Assembly: GCA_035222895.1 (NCBI GenBank)
Contig: JAVYIG010002205.1
Location: 186,001-250,000, forward strand
Length of the DNA: 64,000 nt
Direction: 5' to 3'
From: Strongylocentrotus droebachiensis
Lineage: Eukaryota; Echinodermata; Echinoidea; Camarodonta; Strongylocentrotidae
Part shown: positions 12,001 through 24,084 of the stretch, one piece after another
Layout of the letters: each line of letters opens with the position of its first letter
Numbering within the stretch: the first letter of the stretch is position 1
Position numbers and translations under genes: made by a program
Notes under the pieces: generated by a model
What the model saw: the letters and a program-made list of their open reading frames with translations, nothing else
The model's database searches: none
Told to the model about the DNA's origin: nothing

Positions 12001-12195
12001 GTACTCAGCTACCTAATACTGTATTATCTGTATGGCTCAAAAAGGCTGGTGTATAAGTGATGACATGCCCATGGTAAGGGGCCAACCTAAACTTGAGGTT
12101 AAAGTGAAATACACTTGCAAAAGCTTGTGGTTGGTAGTCATGTCTGTCCATAAATATTAACATGAATTTGGCAGTCCGGAATATCTCCTTTATAT

Positions 12196-12830
12196 GAAAG
12201 TATTTCCATTGTTACAGGGGTATTGTGTGTGTATGGCTGCCCATGAAATATGAGGCATGTTTGGCTTCAGAAGATCTCTACAACACATGAAAGTATCTCC
12301 ATTGATACAGGGGTATGGGACGAGTACACACCGTACTGACAGATCTATTTCAGATTTAGTTGGAAGAGATATCTCCAGTACATGAAAATATCTCCAATTT
12401 TACAGGGAAAGTGTCTTTGACTGCCTATAATCATAGAGTCACCAGTTTGTTCAAGTCCTCTGTAAAGAAAAGTATCTCAATTGATACAGGGGTATTAGGT
12501 TGGTATGATTGCCTGTGGAATGTGAATGTAGATTTGGCTATAATGTATAAAGGGACAAAATGAGATATCTCCTGAAAGTACCTCCATTAATACAGGGAAG
12601 GTGAGGGTTTTTAGACTGTCTATCCATTATCGCAGAATATCAGCATTTAGATGATGTACTCTGGATTTGCACAGTTCTCCAGTTGCAAAGAGGTAGTAGA
12701 TGGCTATAACTATCCTTACATGTATATGAGGCTTTTAACACTTAGCTTCTCACAGGGGTTAGGACTCTCTGGGAATTTAGTTCAGTTTGGCAAAATGTCT
12801 CCATAGGCATAAAACTATCTTCATTGACAC
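12196..12830. repeat. Degenerate tandem array, period about 83-107 bp
   Basis: A core close to GAAAGTATCTCCATTGATAC followed by AGGGG occurs at 12196, 12289, 12384, 12467 and 12574, and a weaker copy near 12808. The spacer carries recurring words such as a GAAATATGAGGCAT-like phrase and AGATCTCTCC-like phrases. It is an old minisatellite-like array inside the large intron, with no coding capacity. Confidence 0.75.
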
Positions 12831-15800
12831 AAGCAAGGGGCTCATGCTCACAGAACTTACAACTTAAATCCAGACCCCCTCCCAAAAGGGTTAACGTGGA
12901 GCCCTGCACAAACTATTTCATCTTATATATTTGTTAATGATTTATCATATTTTAGTATCCTGATGTTTTGTTTTCACCCTAGAGCATAGAATTCAACTTA
13001 ATATCATCATACAATAATTTTGATTTATAAATCAATTATATTCGGTAAAGTAGGGCCACATATATACCCTTTACTTGCCCTATCATTCCTGATTCAATAG
13101 AAATTGCTTTTCAAATTCAGGATTTTACCTATTGATCGTTAAAAACTTATCTTTCTCAGCATAATTGACAATGTAATACTCAATACATACATTAACAAGC
13201 ATGTAAATAATATTAAAGTCAGAAAAGGCAATGTCCTTTTTTTCAATGGGTTTATATTGACATGTTCAGTTTGAATCATACATACAATTTGCAGGCTCTA
13301 TGAATGGTTGTATAATTCTTACAACACTCAAAATAAAAACAATATATATATATATTTGAAGAAGAGTACAAAAAACAAGAAACTCCTCACACCAACCCTC
13401 CAAACCAGCAAGACTTATATACATAAGCAAGAGATTTTAGGTCAACAAGGCTCCAGAAAATCTGGAACACAAGTAATTTAAGAATGGGTTATCCAACAAA
13501 AGTATCACACGACACCAATAATCTTAATGTAACTTAATCTTTATTTTTGTCATAAAACCTAACAAATTAATTAGGGTAACCACAATTATTGCTCAAAAAG
13601 TCTTCTCATATTCTCATTTCTGAATCCTGTCTTAGAAGTCTGTCTATACTGCTGGAGACAAACTTATGTCAGCTGTTACAGACAAGGGGCATATTCCATA
13701 TTACATGTATACAAATAGGATCATTTGCTTACATGCACAAGTGTGTTAGGAAAATCTAATAATCTAATAACCAGTTTCTGCCAACTCATTGTGCAGCACT
13801 AAAACATATCACTATTATTGTTGACCATCTGATCTACATTCTACATATAAAAATAAGTAAGCATGTTTTTGAAAAACAGAATAATATTTCAGATACCCAT
13901 ACAACCAAAGTTCACTAATTCATATTGACAGGTTGTCTATCACATTAATATCCCTTCTAATGAACAACATGTCCTTTTTAAATAGCTTGATCAAGTTTGT
14001 ATCATCAACATGTACCGATTGAACACCAAGTTATGTCTAAATATTTCATAAATTACATGGACAAGGACAAAGCTGATTAAAGTTTGTCTCTGAAAATATA
14101 TTAAAAATTTCATCGGACAGTGTATACAGGTTAAGATAGCTGATACTAAACACAGGAAACTTCTATTAATTTCATGCAAAAAATATATTTTGTGTAAAAA
14201 TAAGAGTTGCAGAAAAGTTGTTTGCAAAGTGAAATATATGCAATGTTGCATAGCTCTACACAGTGTTCAAATGCTGTAGGAGTAAATTTAGTATATATGT
14301 ACATGTAGTCCAATATTAAAGGCACACTGTCCTACTTGTAGCTACTTGCTCCCCCTATATTGAAAACTTCCCAAATCGGTGCCTGTTGGTCCCCCATGAT
14401 CCTCTTTTTCTTATGTTAAATGAGAGCTGAGTTAATGAGAAAGCCACCTGTCACAGTGACCTCGATGGCTCTCTGGGTGGTCTAATCCCTTCTAGCTGCA
14501 GTAGTAACGCCTACCTTTAAACAGCTAGTCCAAGCTAGATACATGGATATTTAATACAACTAATTGGTAAAATCCTGTCTGTGTACAAGTAGCATATGAA
14601 CCTTACGCAGGTTGGAAACGTTGTCCATGAAATACTTCACTTCCTTTCAGACTTAATACATCATATACATGTAGATGATCAAACTATGAACACAAACACT
14701 CTACAAGGCTTAGAATAGCTTATATTTACAGAAATCAAACAGTGATTTTCATTCTTGCCAATGACCACTTCTTATCATATAAATAAGAATAAGTTACAGA
14801 TTATACATGTATGTAAAACACTACAGAGTGTTCAATAGCTATGTTCATGTACATAATCTAAAAAAACTGTATAATTCTCATCAACTACTAATTAGAAATT
14901 GCATCTAAGGCATAACGTGTTTGCTTTTTAAATTATACTTTTAAATTCATATTTAAATTTGTGAATGCAGGCATTATGCTTAAATTTTACATTATATTTC
15001 ATTTAATAAATTATACCCAGTTCTTGAAACTCAGATATGATTTTTTTGTTATTACCAAAAATAATTTTGTTGCATCCTAAAGGTGAAACAATGATTTGGT
15101 GTAATATTCCTATTCTTAAATCAGCTTTGATCTTGGGAAATTCTCTTAAAATTATGAAGTGTGAGCATTAAAAATTGTAATAAGAATGTTTTAAATACGT
15201 AAAATGTCATTAAATTGCCAATTCAAATTGTGTTCCAATGGAAAGACAGATGTTGTAAGTGATTAAATGAAAGAATAGATGTAATAAAAATACAATTGTC
15301 TCATTGTATTATTTATTGTAGTAAAATGAAATAACTCGAACTGCTAACGTTTTTTGTGATATGGCAAATTCTTATGAGTGGAAAGAATTAACCCAGGAGC
15401 TTTATAAGCAAAGCCTTAATAACTGGTCAGAGCAAAACAGAGATCTCCGCAAAGGGGCTTAACCAATATCTCCACCCATCTATAGAGACATTCAATAAAG
15501 CTAAGTCTAAGGATATGGAGTTTGACACAATCTTGACATGACTCATAGACCTCCATCTCTCTCAAGTGTGAATGAAAGCAGGGTCTGAAGGATGTAGAGA
15601 ATCTTTGAGGAAAAGAGCGTCTTTGACAAGATAAGCAGAACGGAGATAAGATGCTAGTTCATGGCCATGCTCTTCACAAATGTCATTTTTCATTAGGCAT
15701 GGAAGGGAAACAATTTCTAAAAACTGATTCCTAGCTATTCTGCAAACATCTAAATAATGATTTGCTCTGAAGTATTTAAAATCAGAAAAAAAAAATTAAA

Positions 15801-16341
15801 ATTACAAAACAGGACAGACAGCAAGTTTATGGTAGAAGATTGAACTTTACAAGACTCTAAGAAACAGGATGAAGCCCCGTATTATATTCAGGTACTAACC
15901 ATGATTCATAAGGAGTAGCCTTATATCACTGACAAAGATCTTATTTCACCCAGCAAGGAAGCATAGCAAATTTATTTGAACCATATTTGCAAAGAATGGA
16001 CAGAGACTGGGAGGAATAGTTTCATTTGTATCCAGCGGAAGAAAGAGGAAAACAGTTGCATATGTTACAGGTAATGTTTAAGACTGAATCGCTTGGATTG
16101 AGTTGTTCCTGGTTAACTTCTCTTAAGATATATGTCTCATCAAATCTACCGAATCTTCACCTTATATCAATTTAATCAACGATGCAACTTTCTTCTCCTA
16201 ATATTTTTACATGAAAAAATACCCTAGGAATTAATCAAAATTTATTTATTCCCCAGAAACAGAGAATTAATTTTGATTTGCAATTCAGTACCCTGAAAAT
16301 AAATATCACAAAAATGTATAACAAAAATTACAATTCCTTAC
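12831..16341. other. AT-rich intronic DNA
   Basis: This is part of the 8-kb intron. A TTAAAGGCACACTGTCC phrase at 14316 resembles a TTAA-type transposon end, but no matching opposite end is visible. Nothing else is recognised. Confidence 0.5.
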
Positions 16342-16614
16342 CTTGAAAGTTAAGATTGAAACATGATCTGTCAATGTGTTCTCCATTTTGGGCCTTACAG
16401 CAAACATGACCATCTAATTCATGATGATTAGCTGAGATATGAAAGCCCTTCTTAGGGTCGTATCTATGGTAACGATGATCCGTGATATCTCTTTCAGTGC
16501 CACGTTGCACCAAAGTCACATTGAGGTTGGGGCTAGTTGTCCGACACGGCAGGACAAATGGCTGCCCACGGTAAATATTTTTTTGTGTCCATTCTGGTGG
16601 CACAAATAAGTGCT
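16342..16614 (-). CDS. VEGF-receptor-like protein, Ig2-type domain exon (first module)
   Basis: The exon is 273 bp (91 codons), phase 1 at both ends, with acceptor GAACAG at 16615-16620 and donor GTAAGG at 16336-16341. It encodes an Ig2-type domain with VLPCRTTSPNLNVTL, then HRYDPKKGFHIS and HVCCKA. This is the same PC.T.P..NVTL ... YDP.KGF ... C.A layout as at 1981-2268 and as in the second Ig domain of VEGF and PDGF receptors. A double Cys (CC) occurs at the F strand. Upstream of it in the transcript is the Ig1-type exon 17299-17622. Confidence 0.85.
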
Positions 16615-17298
16615 CTGTTCGTTGTGCAGATGTAGGATTTGAGTGGTGAAAAGGTTAAAAAAGCATGGTTAACAATAATCATCAAAATTATATATATATA
16701 TATATATATACAGATATGATAGGCAAGTTAATAATTAAAATGGAATTCATATCCATAAACAAGAGCAAGAGCAAAAGGACTGTTGTTCATGCAAAAAGGA
16801 GAAATGGGTGCATCATACCGACCATGTGGTAATGATAACTTGATTAATCTCATTCACATCTATCATTTCAATGTTACTCTGCAAATCATTATTCCCCCAT
16901 GCTTTTTTACTTGACAACAATCTATATGTTCTAATGTATAGTTACCTCCTTATTAGTGTACTTGTACCATGGTAAGATAAGGCATTTATGGTGGACCTCA
17001 CATCTACTTTAGATTTACATGGAGTCTGTCGTACATTATCTTACATTTCCAATTTCAGTCATTACAGCACTTAATCTTTAAATGCTATCTCTCTAATTAA
17101 ATTATCAATAAATCAAATGAAAAGCTATGTTTATAAACCAATTCACAAAATTATTATATTATTATAGATTAGATTAAGAGTTTAGAATACCAACAATACA
17201 TGTAGGGCTCTGGCATTCTAATAGTTTACAAGTATTTTTTTTTTTGGGGGGGGGAGGGGGGTATGGATATACAGTAATAAATCTTGATTTAAACTTAC
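16615..17298 (-). other. Intron of the VEGFR-like gene
   Basis: This 684-bp intron joins the first Ig1-type and Ig2-type exons. It contains an (AT)n microsatellite at about 16690-16710 and a G-run with T-run at 17227-17262. Confidence 0.75.
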
Positions 17299-17622
17299 CT
17301 GGTGAGCTAATATAAACATAAACTTTTGCAGATGTCTCATTATTAATTTTCATATCATATTTCTTGTATAAGCACTGATATTTTCCAGTGTCACCAACGT
17401 CTGCACTTGCTATGGTAAGCACACTTCTGTGTCTTTTAGGACTACACGCTGAGCAATGCTCCTGTTCAATTGATATTCTAGTCCTTTCTATCTCATAGGG
17501 ATAAATCCAGTCCAGTCTAAAACCTCCATGACAGCTGAGTTGGAGTGTATTATTTTGAGATATGACAAGCGTTGAGCTCTCTGTTTCCAGCCGGGGTGGG
17601 CCAACTTTGTTGAGGGGTAGTC
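17299..17622 (-). CDS. VEGF-receptor-like protein, Ig1-type domain exon (first module)
   Basis: The exon is 324 bp (108 codons), phase 1 at both ends, with acceptor TTTCAG at 17623-17628 and donor GTAAGT. Motifs are TLQLSCHGG, LDWIYPYEIERTRIS, HCSACS (the C-x2-C pair), SVLTIASADVGDTGKYQCLY and ETSAKVYVYIS. It is the most N-terminal receptor exon visible. Its length equals that of 2712-3035 and it has the same intron phases, which indicates exon duplication. The signal-peptide exon must lie further right but is not identified. Confidence 0.87.
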
Positions 17623-19800
17623 CTGAAAGATAGGAAAAAAAAGATAAAAACCCAATTACTAATTATATCACATCAATTATAATACTACTCTTGATTTACA
17701 TAGCACCTGAAGAAAAAGAAGAGGTGTTCTATAAATAATGACTTTACGCTTATCATTGCTACTGTGAATGTGAAAGTAAACCCCAAAAAACAAAGGTTTC
17801 TAAAAATCCATGATTGTTGTTGTTGTTGTTGTTGGGTTTATCGTCGCTATCCATCGATTCCGATGATTTCCGCCAGGCTGTGTGTGAGGGCGTCATGAGG
17901 TGATTTGATGTACCTTTATGTATTTCATAAAGTAACATAAAGGAAATGAAACACAAACTAAGTTCATCAACTTAAGATAGTCATAAACACTGATGTTCTC
18001 AAAATTTGACAGTGGCACACATCTTCTCTACAAATTGCTTCCTTTTCACTCATCCACATACTCATTTGACTAAAAAAACACTTTGCTTACTGCAAATTGT
18101 ATTCCTGTTTTATTCACAGCAATATGAAAATGCAGGGAAGTGCAGTTGAGCACTGCACCATTCTAAGCATTCATGCAGGGAGTTCTTGGTAACTTCCTGT
18201 TCTAAGCTTGCATCATCTGTTTGTAACATAAACATATCTTCCATAGATGGAGAAGTACTGGCTTAGCATCCTAATCCAACATAGGCTCTAAACAACCAGG
18301 GTAAACTCACATCTCCCTGAAACAACTAAGATAAGATGAGACTCACTGGATGGAAAGAAATACCAGACATGGACTTACTGCAGATAGGATGTACACCAGG
18401 AAGTGATATTACATAACAGGGGGGTAAATGCTTTACCCTATAAATCTACATCATACATCTTCTTGGGGGCATAAGTCAGTATCCAGCCCTCATCATATAG
18501 AGTGTTTAACCTCCCCTTTCAGACTACCCACATGTATTGTAAAGCTATATGAAAAACAAACAGCCAGACAATAAGTCCTCTCGTAGAGTATAAAAGACCC
18601 TTGCTTACAGTAGTTATTATCACCAGAAGAAGTGTTGCAGTTCCGCACGAAACGTTGTGAACTTTTAGATTCCTTATTGACCACATTGCGAGACAAACGA
18701 ATATCACTAGCGATATTATTTTCGATATTTTAGTTCATCTAAACATCTGAAGAACTACATGAACAGGGCTTACTTCAGGGGGGTGCATTATCAACTATAA
18801 ACAACATAATCAATATGTATTCAATATTTTTCAAGGGACTCACAGTTTGATAATGTCCTGACCTACTTCAAAAGAATCTCCACTGTAAAGTATTTTGTAG
18901 GCCTACAATCAATTAGTGCATACCCTACATATATCGTGGTCCTAGACGAGAACATATTAAATCTCAATAGGGTTATGGCCATTCTGACGGTCAAGGTTCC
19001 AATCACTTTTGCATGGCCATGACTGTGGTCATTTGAGTCAGGGAAGGTGACATGAAGCCATCTGATTTATTGAAAGAGGAAGTCATTAGGTTCTGACCTA
19101 AAGGATATAACCCGACTGACAAACAGTCTTGTTTTTTCACCATTCATCAACAACTTGCTCTGGAGACTATAAATCATGTAGCAAAACTTTAATTTAATAA
19201 AATTATGTTTTCTGTTTTCAACGAAAGGAGAGTAAGCTATCAACTTCTTCACCTTGTATTCAGTCTGTTTCCCTTCTTCTCAAATATAATTGGCACCCCC
19301 CCCCCCCCACAAGCCTCCCCTGATTATGTATGTATTTTACATACAATGTAAAGGCCTAAAATTAACTTTTAACTTTCTTTAGCCTAAGTATTAAAAAAGG
19401 TTTATATGTACAGTGTATTTGCTATTTGGTAGAGAAACTTCTATACATTGATTAGTTAGAACTTGTATTGTAACATTTGTTTCATGAAAGACATATCTTG
19501 ACCCGCTAATGAACCCTGTAAACGCATTTAACTACACATGTATACCTAGATCTGAAACATCAGGACATGGCTGCCTTATGCTACACAAATCAACCCAAGT
19601 GAATACAAACTGCCTCAGCTTGCCTCAGCTTGCCTCAGATTCAACTTCTCCAACTGTTTCATCTCACTTTACACCTTTCTCCTAATGTTTCAAGTTAAAT
19701 CAAGGAGGTACCAGCACCTCCTTGGTTGAATGTAACCATAGAGATATCTGCAACACTGCACTATACATCACAAGTTATAAATGTCTCCTTGGTTCATCAC
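17623..19800. other. Non-coding DNA upstream of the first visible receptor exon
   Basis: This is either the 5' intron of the receptor gene or flanking DNA. A minus-strand (CAA)n-type tail at 17800-17835 follows a short frame reading AWRKSSESMDSDDKP, which may be a LINE C-terminal remnant (low confidence). A 12-bp repeat (TGCCTCAGCT-type) occurs three times near 19610-19640. A hammerhead-like relic is listed separately. Confidence 0.4.
18620..18660 (+). ncRNA. Degenerate hammerhead-ribozyme-like motif, probable Penelope-like relic
   Basis: A core CAGAAGA (18624-18630; canonical CUGANGA with U to A) is followed by GTG...CAC as a 3-bp stem II, then GAAAC (18649-18653) and GTT. Flanks TCAC (18620-18623) and GTGA (18657-18660) form a 4-bp stem I. 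The layout equals that of the intact motif at 37167-37207, including one unpaired base before stem II. The mutated core suggests it is no longer active. No reverse transcriptase remains nearby. Confidence 0.4.
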
Positions 19801-20423
19801 TAGGGCGCTTTAGTAACGAGACGGTACGCACAGGAGACGGAGTGTTTAACCAACTGTGACGGGTCTCGCACTCTTGTTACCGTCGTGATATTTAAGCGCT
19901 TTCGCTGTCTGCTAAAGGCGACGGGGACGCAAAGCCGTATCCAATTCCTGCGCTGAACTGCAAGCCTGCTGCCTTTTGGTGCTAGTGCTCTAGGGCCTTG
20001 AGGCTTGGCCGGAGCGCCGGGGCAATGGACCCGGCGGTGGGCTGTAGTGCACAGCGTGCGGGCACGTCATGCATAACGATGAAAAAGGTCCCCCAAAGTA
20101 GGCCTAAACGGCCAAACCATCAATTTATTGTAGATTGGGGTATAGAATAAGCTACTTATCGAACAGACATTGGAATCACTAGTAGATTCCCTGTTTTTAT
20201 CTTCAGTAGTCATGGTAGTGCCCTGCATTGTTAGATCTAGATAACAATTTATTTGTCAGCTCCTCTCTCTTACGTCGTGTTTAGGGAACGAACGCTATGT
20301 TGGCCGAGTACCGTTCCGAAAATCGACGGGACGGAGAGATTTCAGATTCGCGCATGCGCAGTTCGTTTTTTTCGCTCGCGTTACCGTCTCCTGTGCGTAC
20401 CGTCTCGTTACTAAAGCGCCCTA
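19801..20423. mobile_element. Non-autonomous DNA transposon with 40-bp perfect inverted ends (623 bp)
   Basis: The left arm 19801-19840 starts TAGGGCGCTTTAGTAACGAG. The right arm 20384-20423 is its exact reverse complement over 40 bases. TA dinucleotides end both arms and may be the target duplication. The interior is more CpG-rich than the surroundings and holds an NRF1-like GCGCATGCGCA near 20350. No transposase is present. The superfamily is unassigned; mariner-type TA targeting is possible. Confidence 0.88.
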
Positions 20424-20631
20424 ATGTAAAGTCCAACAGGTGGATGCATCCCAGTATGTAAGGTGTGAAAATAAAAACTGTCTGATATGAAAATGAAATT
20501 ATATATCTTTTCTATCTTACATAAGAAATCACACAGAGTCATTTTCACAATCTAATACATTTCTATAATAAAACAAAGGGTGTTCCTCTATCTAATCTAT
20601 TCAGGTTTGTATGTTTGTCCATGGTTTATCC
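20424..20631. other. Short spacer, nothing recognised
   Basis: AT-rich sequence between the MITE and the minisatellite. Confidence 0.4.
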
Positions 20632-20871
20632 CACTCTGGTACCCTTTCTCTATCTTCATCTTCCAGTTTCTTACTCTGGTATCCTTTCTCTATCTTCATC
20701 TTCCAGTTTCTCACTCTGGTATCCTTTCTCTATCTTCATCTTCCAGTTTCTCACTCTGGTACCCTTTCTCTATCTTCATCTTCCAGTTTCTCACTCTGGT
20801 ACCCTTTCTCTATCTTCATCTTCCAGTTTCTCACTCTGGAACCCTTTCTCTATCTTCATCTTCCAGTTTCT
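20632..20871. repeat. Minisatellite, six copies of a 40-bp unit
   Basis: Copies start at 20632, 20672, 20712, 20752, 20792 and 20832, with a unit close to CACTCTGGTACCCTTTCTCT plus ATCTTCATCTTCCAGTTTCT. Differences are single bases (GTACC/GTATC/GAACC; the first base C or T). Because 40 is not a multiple of 3, all three plus frames are open and repetitive, which explains three false overlapping open frames. Confidence 0.97.
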
Positions 20872-23800
20872 CTGAAAAGAACAAGTGGCTCCCAACCACA
20901 GATTATCCTCCACCACAGGGAGAAACAGAATACCTAAAATATTGTAGAATGGTAATAGATAACTTGCTTCCTGGACGGATCATAATTGTGTCCAGCATGG
21001 GTTCTATTTCAGCCCTCTATCAGGAGCATGCAGAGTAATTTGAGAGAGGATGTGTACCATCAATCGACCTATGTGTGTAGGGTTCAAACAGTGTAACTAT
21101 CATGTTCTAGCTCCATGGTTCCATTCATAAAGATACATACAAACAAACAATGACAATAATCTTGTTAGACAAAATGTATACTGTGACAGCTGCAGTCTAA
21201 GTGAGGCTTGCGCTCCTCTAGTATATGGCTATAGTAGACAGTCAAAGGACGCTTCAACTTTCGAAGGACGCTTCAACTGTCCAAGGCCTCTTGCATTACT
21301 ACGTACTTTGACATTAATTTTGCATATCTTGATTATACTTGAACATACATTTTAAACAATAGCCCTTCATGCTTCATTTTGTTATTTGGAGAAGAAAAAA
21401 ACTACAAAAGTATTTGCTATGAATACTCATAATACTCAGCAGAGGTATAAAACTTACTAAATAACTTGAATATTTAGTTTTGCAAAGGGCAGTAGTGAAG
21501 TGATTAGCATAGTATTTTTAATTTTAAATATCATTTGATTCTTAACTAAAAATATGACACAAGGTATTTGAAAGAGTTGCATGGAATGATACAGGGAAAG
21601 ACAGAGAGAACTAAGTTACTAGAGCAAAAATTGGAATATTCTTGTATTAAAGTATTAAGAGAGACACTCAAAGAGTTGAGGCCTTAGAAAATAAACTAGA
21701 AAGAAAATTAGAATGTTTTGACAGTCATGATAGGATCTTGTATTGGGAGGTGGTTGGAAAAAGACTACAACATATGGCAAAGTGTTCTTTGCCAAAAATT
21801 AAGTTTGACAGACTGCTTCCAGGCAATACTTTCACCACACAGGGTATTGGAAGGTAAGGGAAGGTTTCCCATCTATAAACCACAGCCAACTGCAAGAGAA
21901 ACGCTTTCAGAGTAATTTGCTTCTAAATAGGTGGTGGGTGGGTGACAATTTACCCCCTGATGTATGAAAATTGGCTTGAAATGGGAGAAGAAATAAGAAC
22001 ATATAACAGGGGACTGGTCCCAACCCATTACGTGATGATGAGTGACACGGCTTAGAAACAACCTGTTTCAAATTTAGTTCCACAACAAAAAATGTAGTGA
22101 GCTGCATGGTCTATGCTGAAAACACAGCAGGCCTGTAAAGTTATGGATAACAATATATGGGGTGTATGATGTGAATAAAAAATGACAACATAAATAACAT
22201 TGATAACAAATAATACTGAGTAAAATATTGCCATCATTAAGGTTTAAAAGGAAATATTAATTCCTACTCAGTAAGAATGCAAATAAAGTGAGTCATAATT
22301 TCCTTACTTTAAGGGATATTACTATTGTAAAATATGAGAATAATAACCATTTCAAAAGTAAGCAATGTGTATATTAAATCTACTATGATCATATTTTTTC
22401 TTACAAAATTGTAAACAAATGACTAGAGAAGTAGGCCTGCTTTGTCATTTTAAACGACATAAGGAAGTTAACCATTATAATAAATTGAGACAAGAGAAAG
22501 AAAGGGACAAAATTGAGGAAAATAAACAGATCCATTTTTCTAAAGGTAATAGGAAATTCATGTTGACACAAAGAGGTCAATAAAGAGAGAAGTTTGAGAG
22601 AAAGAAGTGGAGAGAAAGGAAGACAGACATATGTAGAAGGGCAGAGAGAGGGGTAGGGCGGACAGAGAGACAGACGGCCAGACATAGTCAGAGAGAGAGA
22701 GAAAGAGAGAGAGAGAGATAAAGATGATAACTCTCAGTCAAGGATATCCTAATGACTGGCATACAGGAAACTCAAGGTTTAATGATCAACATTCATCTTC
22801 CATTCTTTATCTCTCTCTCTCCATTCACTCAGTATTTTAGTCCATATTATGTTGATGTCTGTCTACTAACTATGCCTGTTCATGTGTAGTAACAAAAAAT
22901 AATTTGCACATTGAATATAAAGTTATTTGAATTGAATTAATCTCATAGATTGATTCTATCAATTTGACTTTTCTTTAAAACATTATTAATTGTATTATAT
23001 GTGATTGAATTCAATCATCTATGCTTCCTTACCCTATATATATTTTTTTCTTTCAATATCTGCATCGGAACTGAAATAATCTACAGAGAGAGAGAGCAGG
23101 CATTGCCCTTATCTTATCTATCGTACTATATTTAGCATTAGTTACCACCATCAAATCCTTCAAAAGATACAAATTTCTTCAAAAGCAAAATATTCTTCTT
23201 ATTAGATCTTTAAGTTGGTGAAATCCACCTAGTTCCATTCATGTCAAAGGGCAATCAACATCCTGTTAGTAGTGACACTGCTGGAGTTATTGAGTCAAAT
23301 GTCAAAGATGAAAGGCTACACTGAAGAGCAACTACACCACTGTATTTTTGATATGGACTAGTGCTACAAAGTTACAAACTATAGAGCAAATTCAATGTGG
23401 TTTAAAATTGGTGTAGAAAAACGATCTAGTATGTTTTCCCCCTAAAGAGTACATTGGGATATGAATTTGAGTAGAAAGAAATGGAGCCATGTTATTTTTT
23501 TCAGCTATTTAAAAACACTGGAGCCCTACATCTATTTCTAGTAGTCTCCAGTTCAGAAAAGAATAGTAACTCAAAGCTTTTTATATTCTTAACTAAAATC
23601 TGTTACAAGGAAAGGCTAATCCCGATGATAAAGCATAGAAAAATCACTCATATATTTAAGTTCTAACTCTCCTCTTAATATCATATTATTACTTCCAGAG
23701 ACATGTACATGCTAAAGCTTCCATACATCCCCAATATCGGAGAGTAGGATATCAAATACATAACATTACAAGTAGCCTCACGCATGGAAATTACGAGCTG

Positions 23801-24084
23801 GTAGCAATCTGCAGAGACCTTGGCCAAAACCCAATCACCACAGCCAAAAAGGAAGTACCATATTTCCCCCAGCCTGGCAAAAAGTCCAACTTTCCTAATA
23901 TTTCAGACCTTCAAAAAGTGAGTTTGCGGGGGAGTGCACGTCTGCAACTGAATTAACACGTGTGTACTTGACTTTACAGAGTTGATGAGGAGATTTGAAT
24001 GTGGTAGTGAGGTGTTTTTGAAATTAGGAGTTTGACCTCTTTGAAGCAAAGTATAGATATTTCTACAAAGTGATAATGTGATCT
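20872..24084. other. Non-coding DNA with scattered repeats
   Basis: No supported exon. It contains a short tandem phrase GGACGCTTCAACT (21247 and 21266), a GA-rich stretch (22560-22725) and a retroposon-like 3' end (AGTTATTTGAATTGAATTAA near 22921). Confidence 0.45.

Larger units (their letters stand above)
8288..16341 (-). other. 8-kb intron of the VEGFR-like gene
   Basis: It is bounded by the GTAAGG donor of the exon 16342-16614 and the CTACAG acceptor of the exon 8142-8287, both phase 1, so direct splicing keeps frame. It contains GA tracts (8297-8480, 9115-9300, 11665-12000) and a degenerate tandem array (12196-12830). An open segment near 11497-11650 is not phase compatible and is not called. 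Confidence 0.65.

Noticed and set aside
14316..14480. TTAAAGGCACACTGTCC as a TTAA-type transposon end
   Set aside because: No inverted partner was found within several hundred bases, so an element cannot be delimited.
20632..20871. CRISPR-like regular array
   Set aside because: Units are directly adjacent with no spacers, and the sequence is eukaryotic; it is a minisatellite.
20580..21038. Plus-strand open frames of 86 to 152 codons
   Set aside because: They are made by the 40-bp minisatellite, whose length keeps all three frames open.
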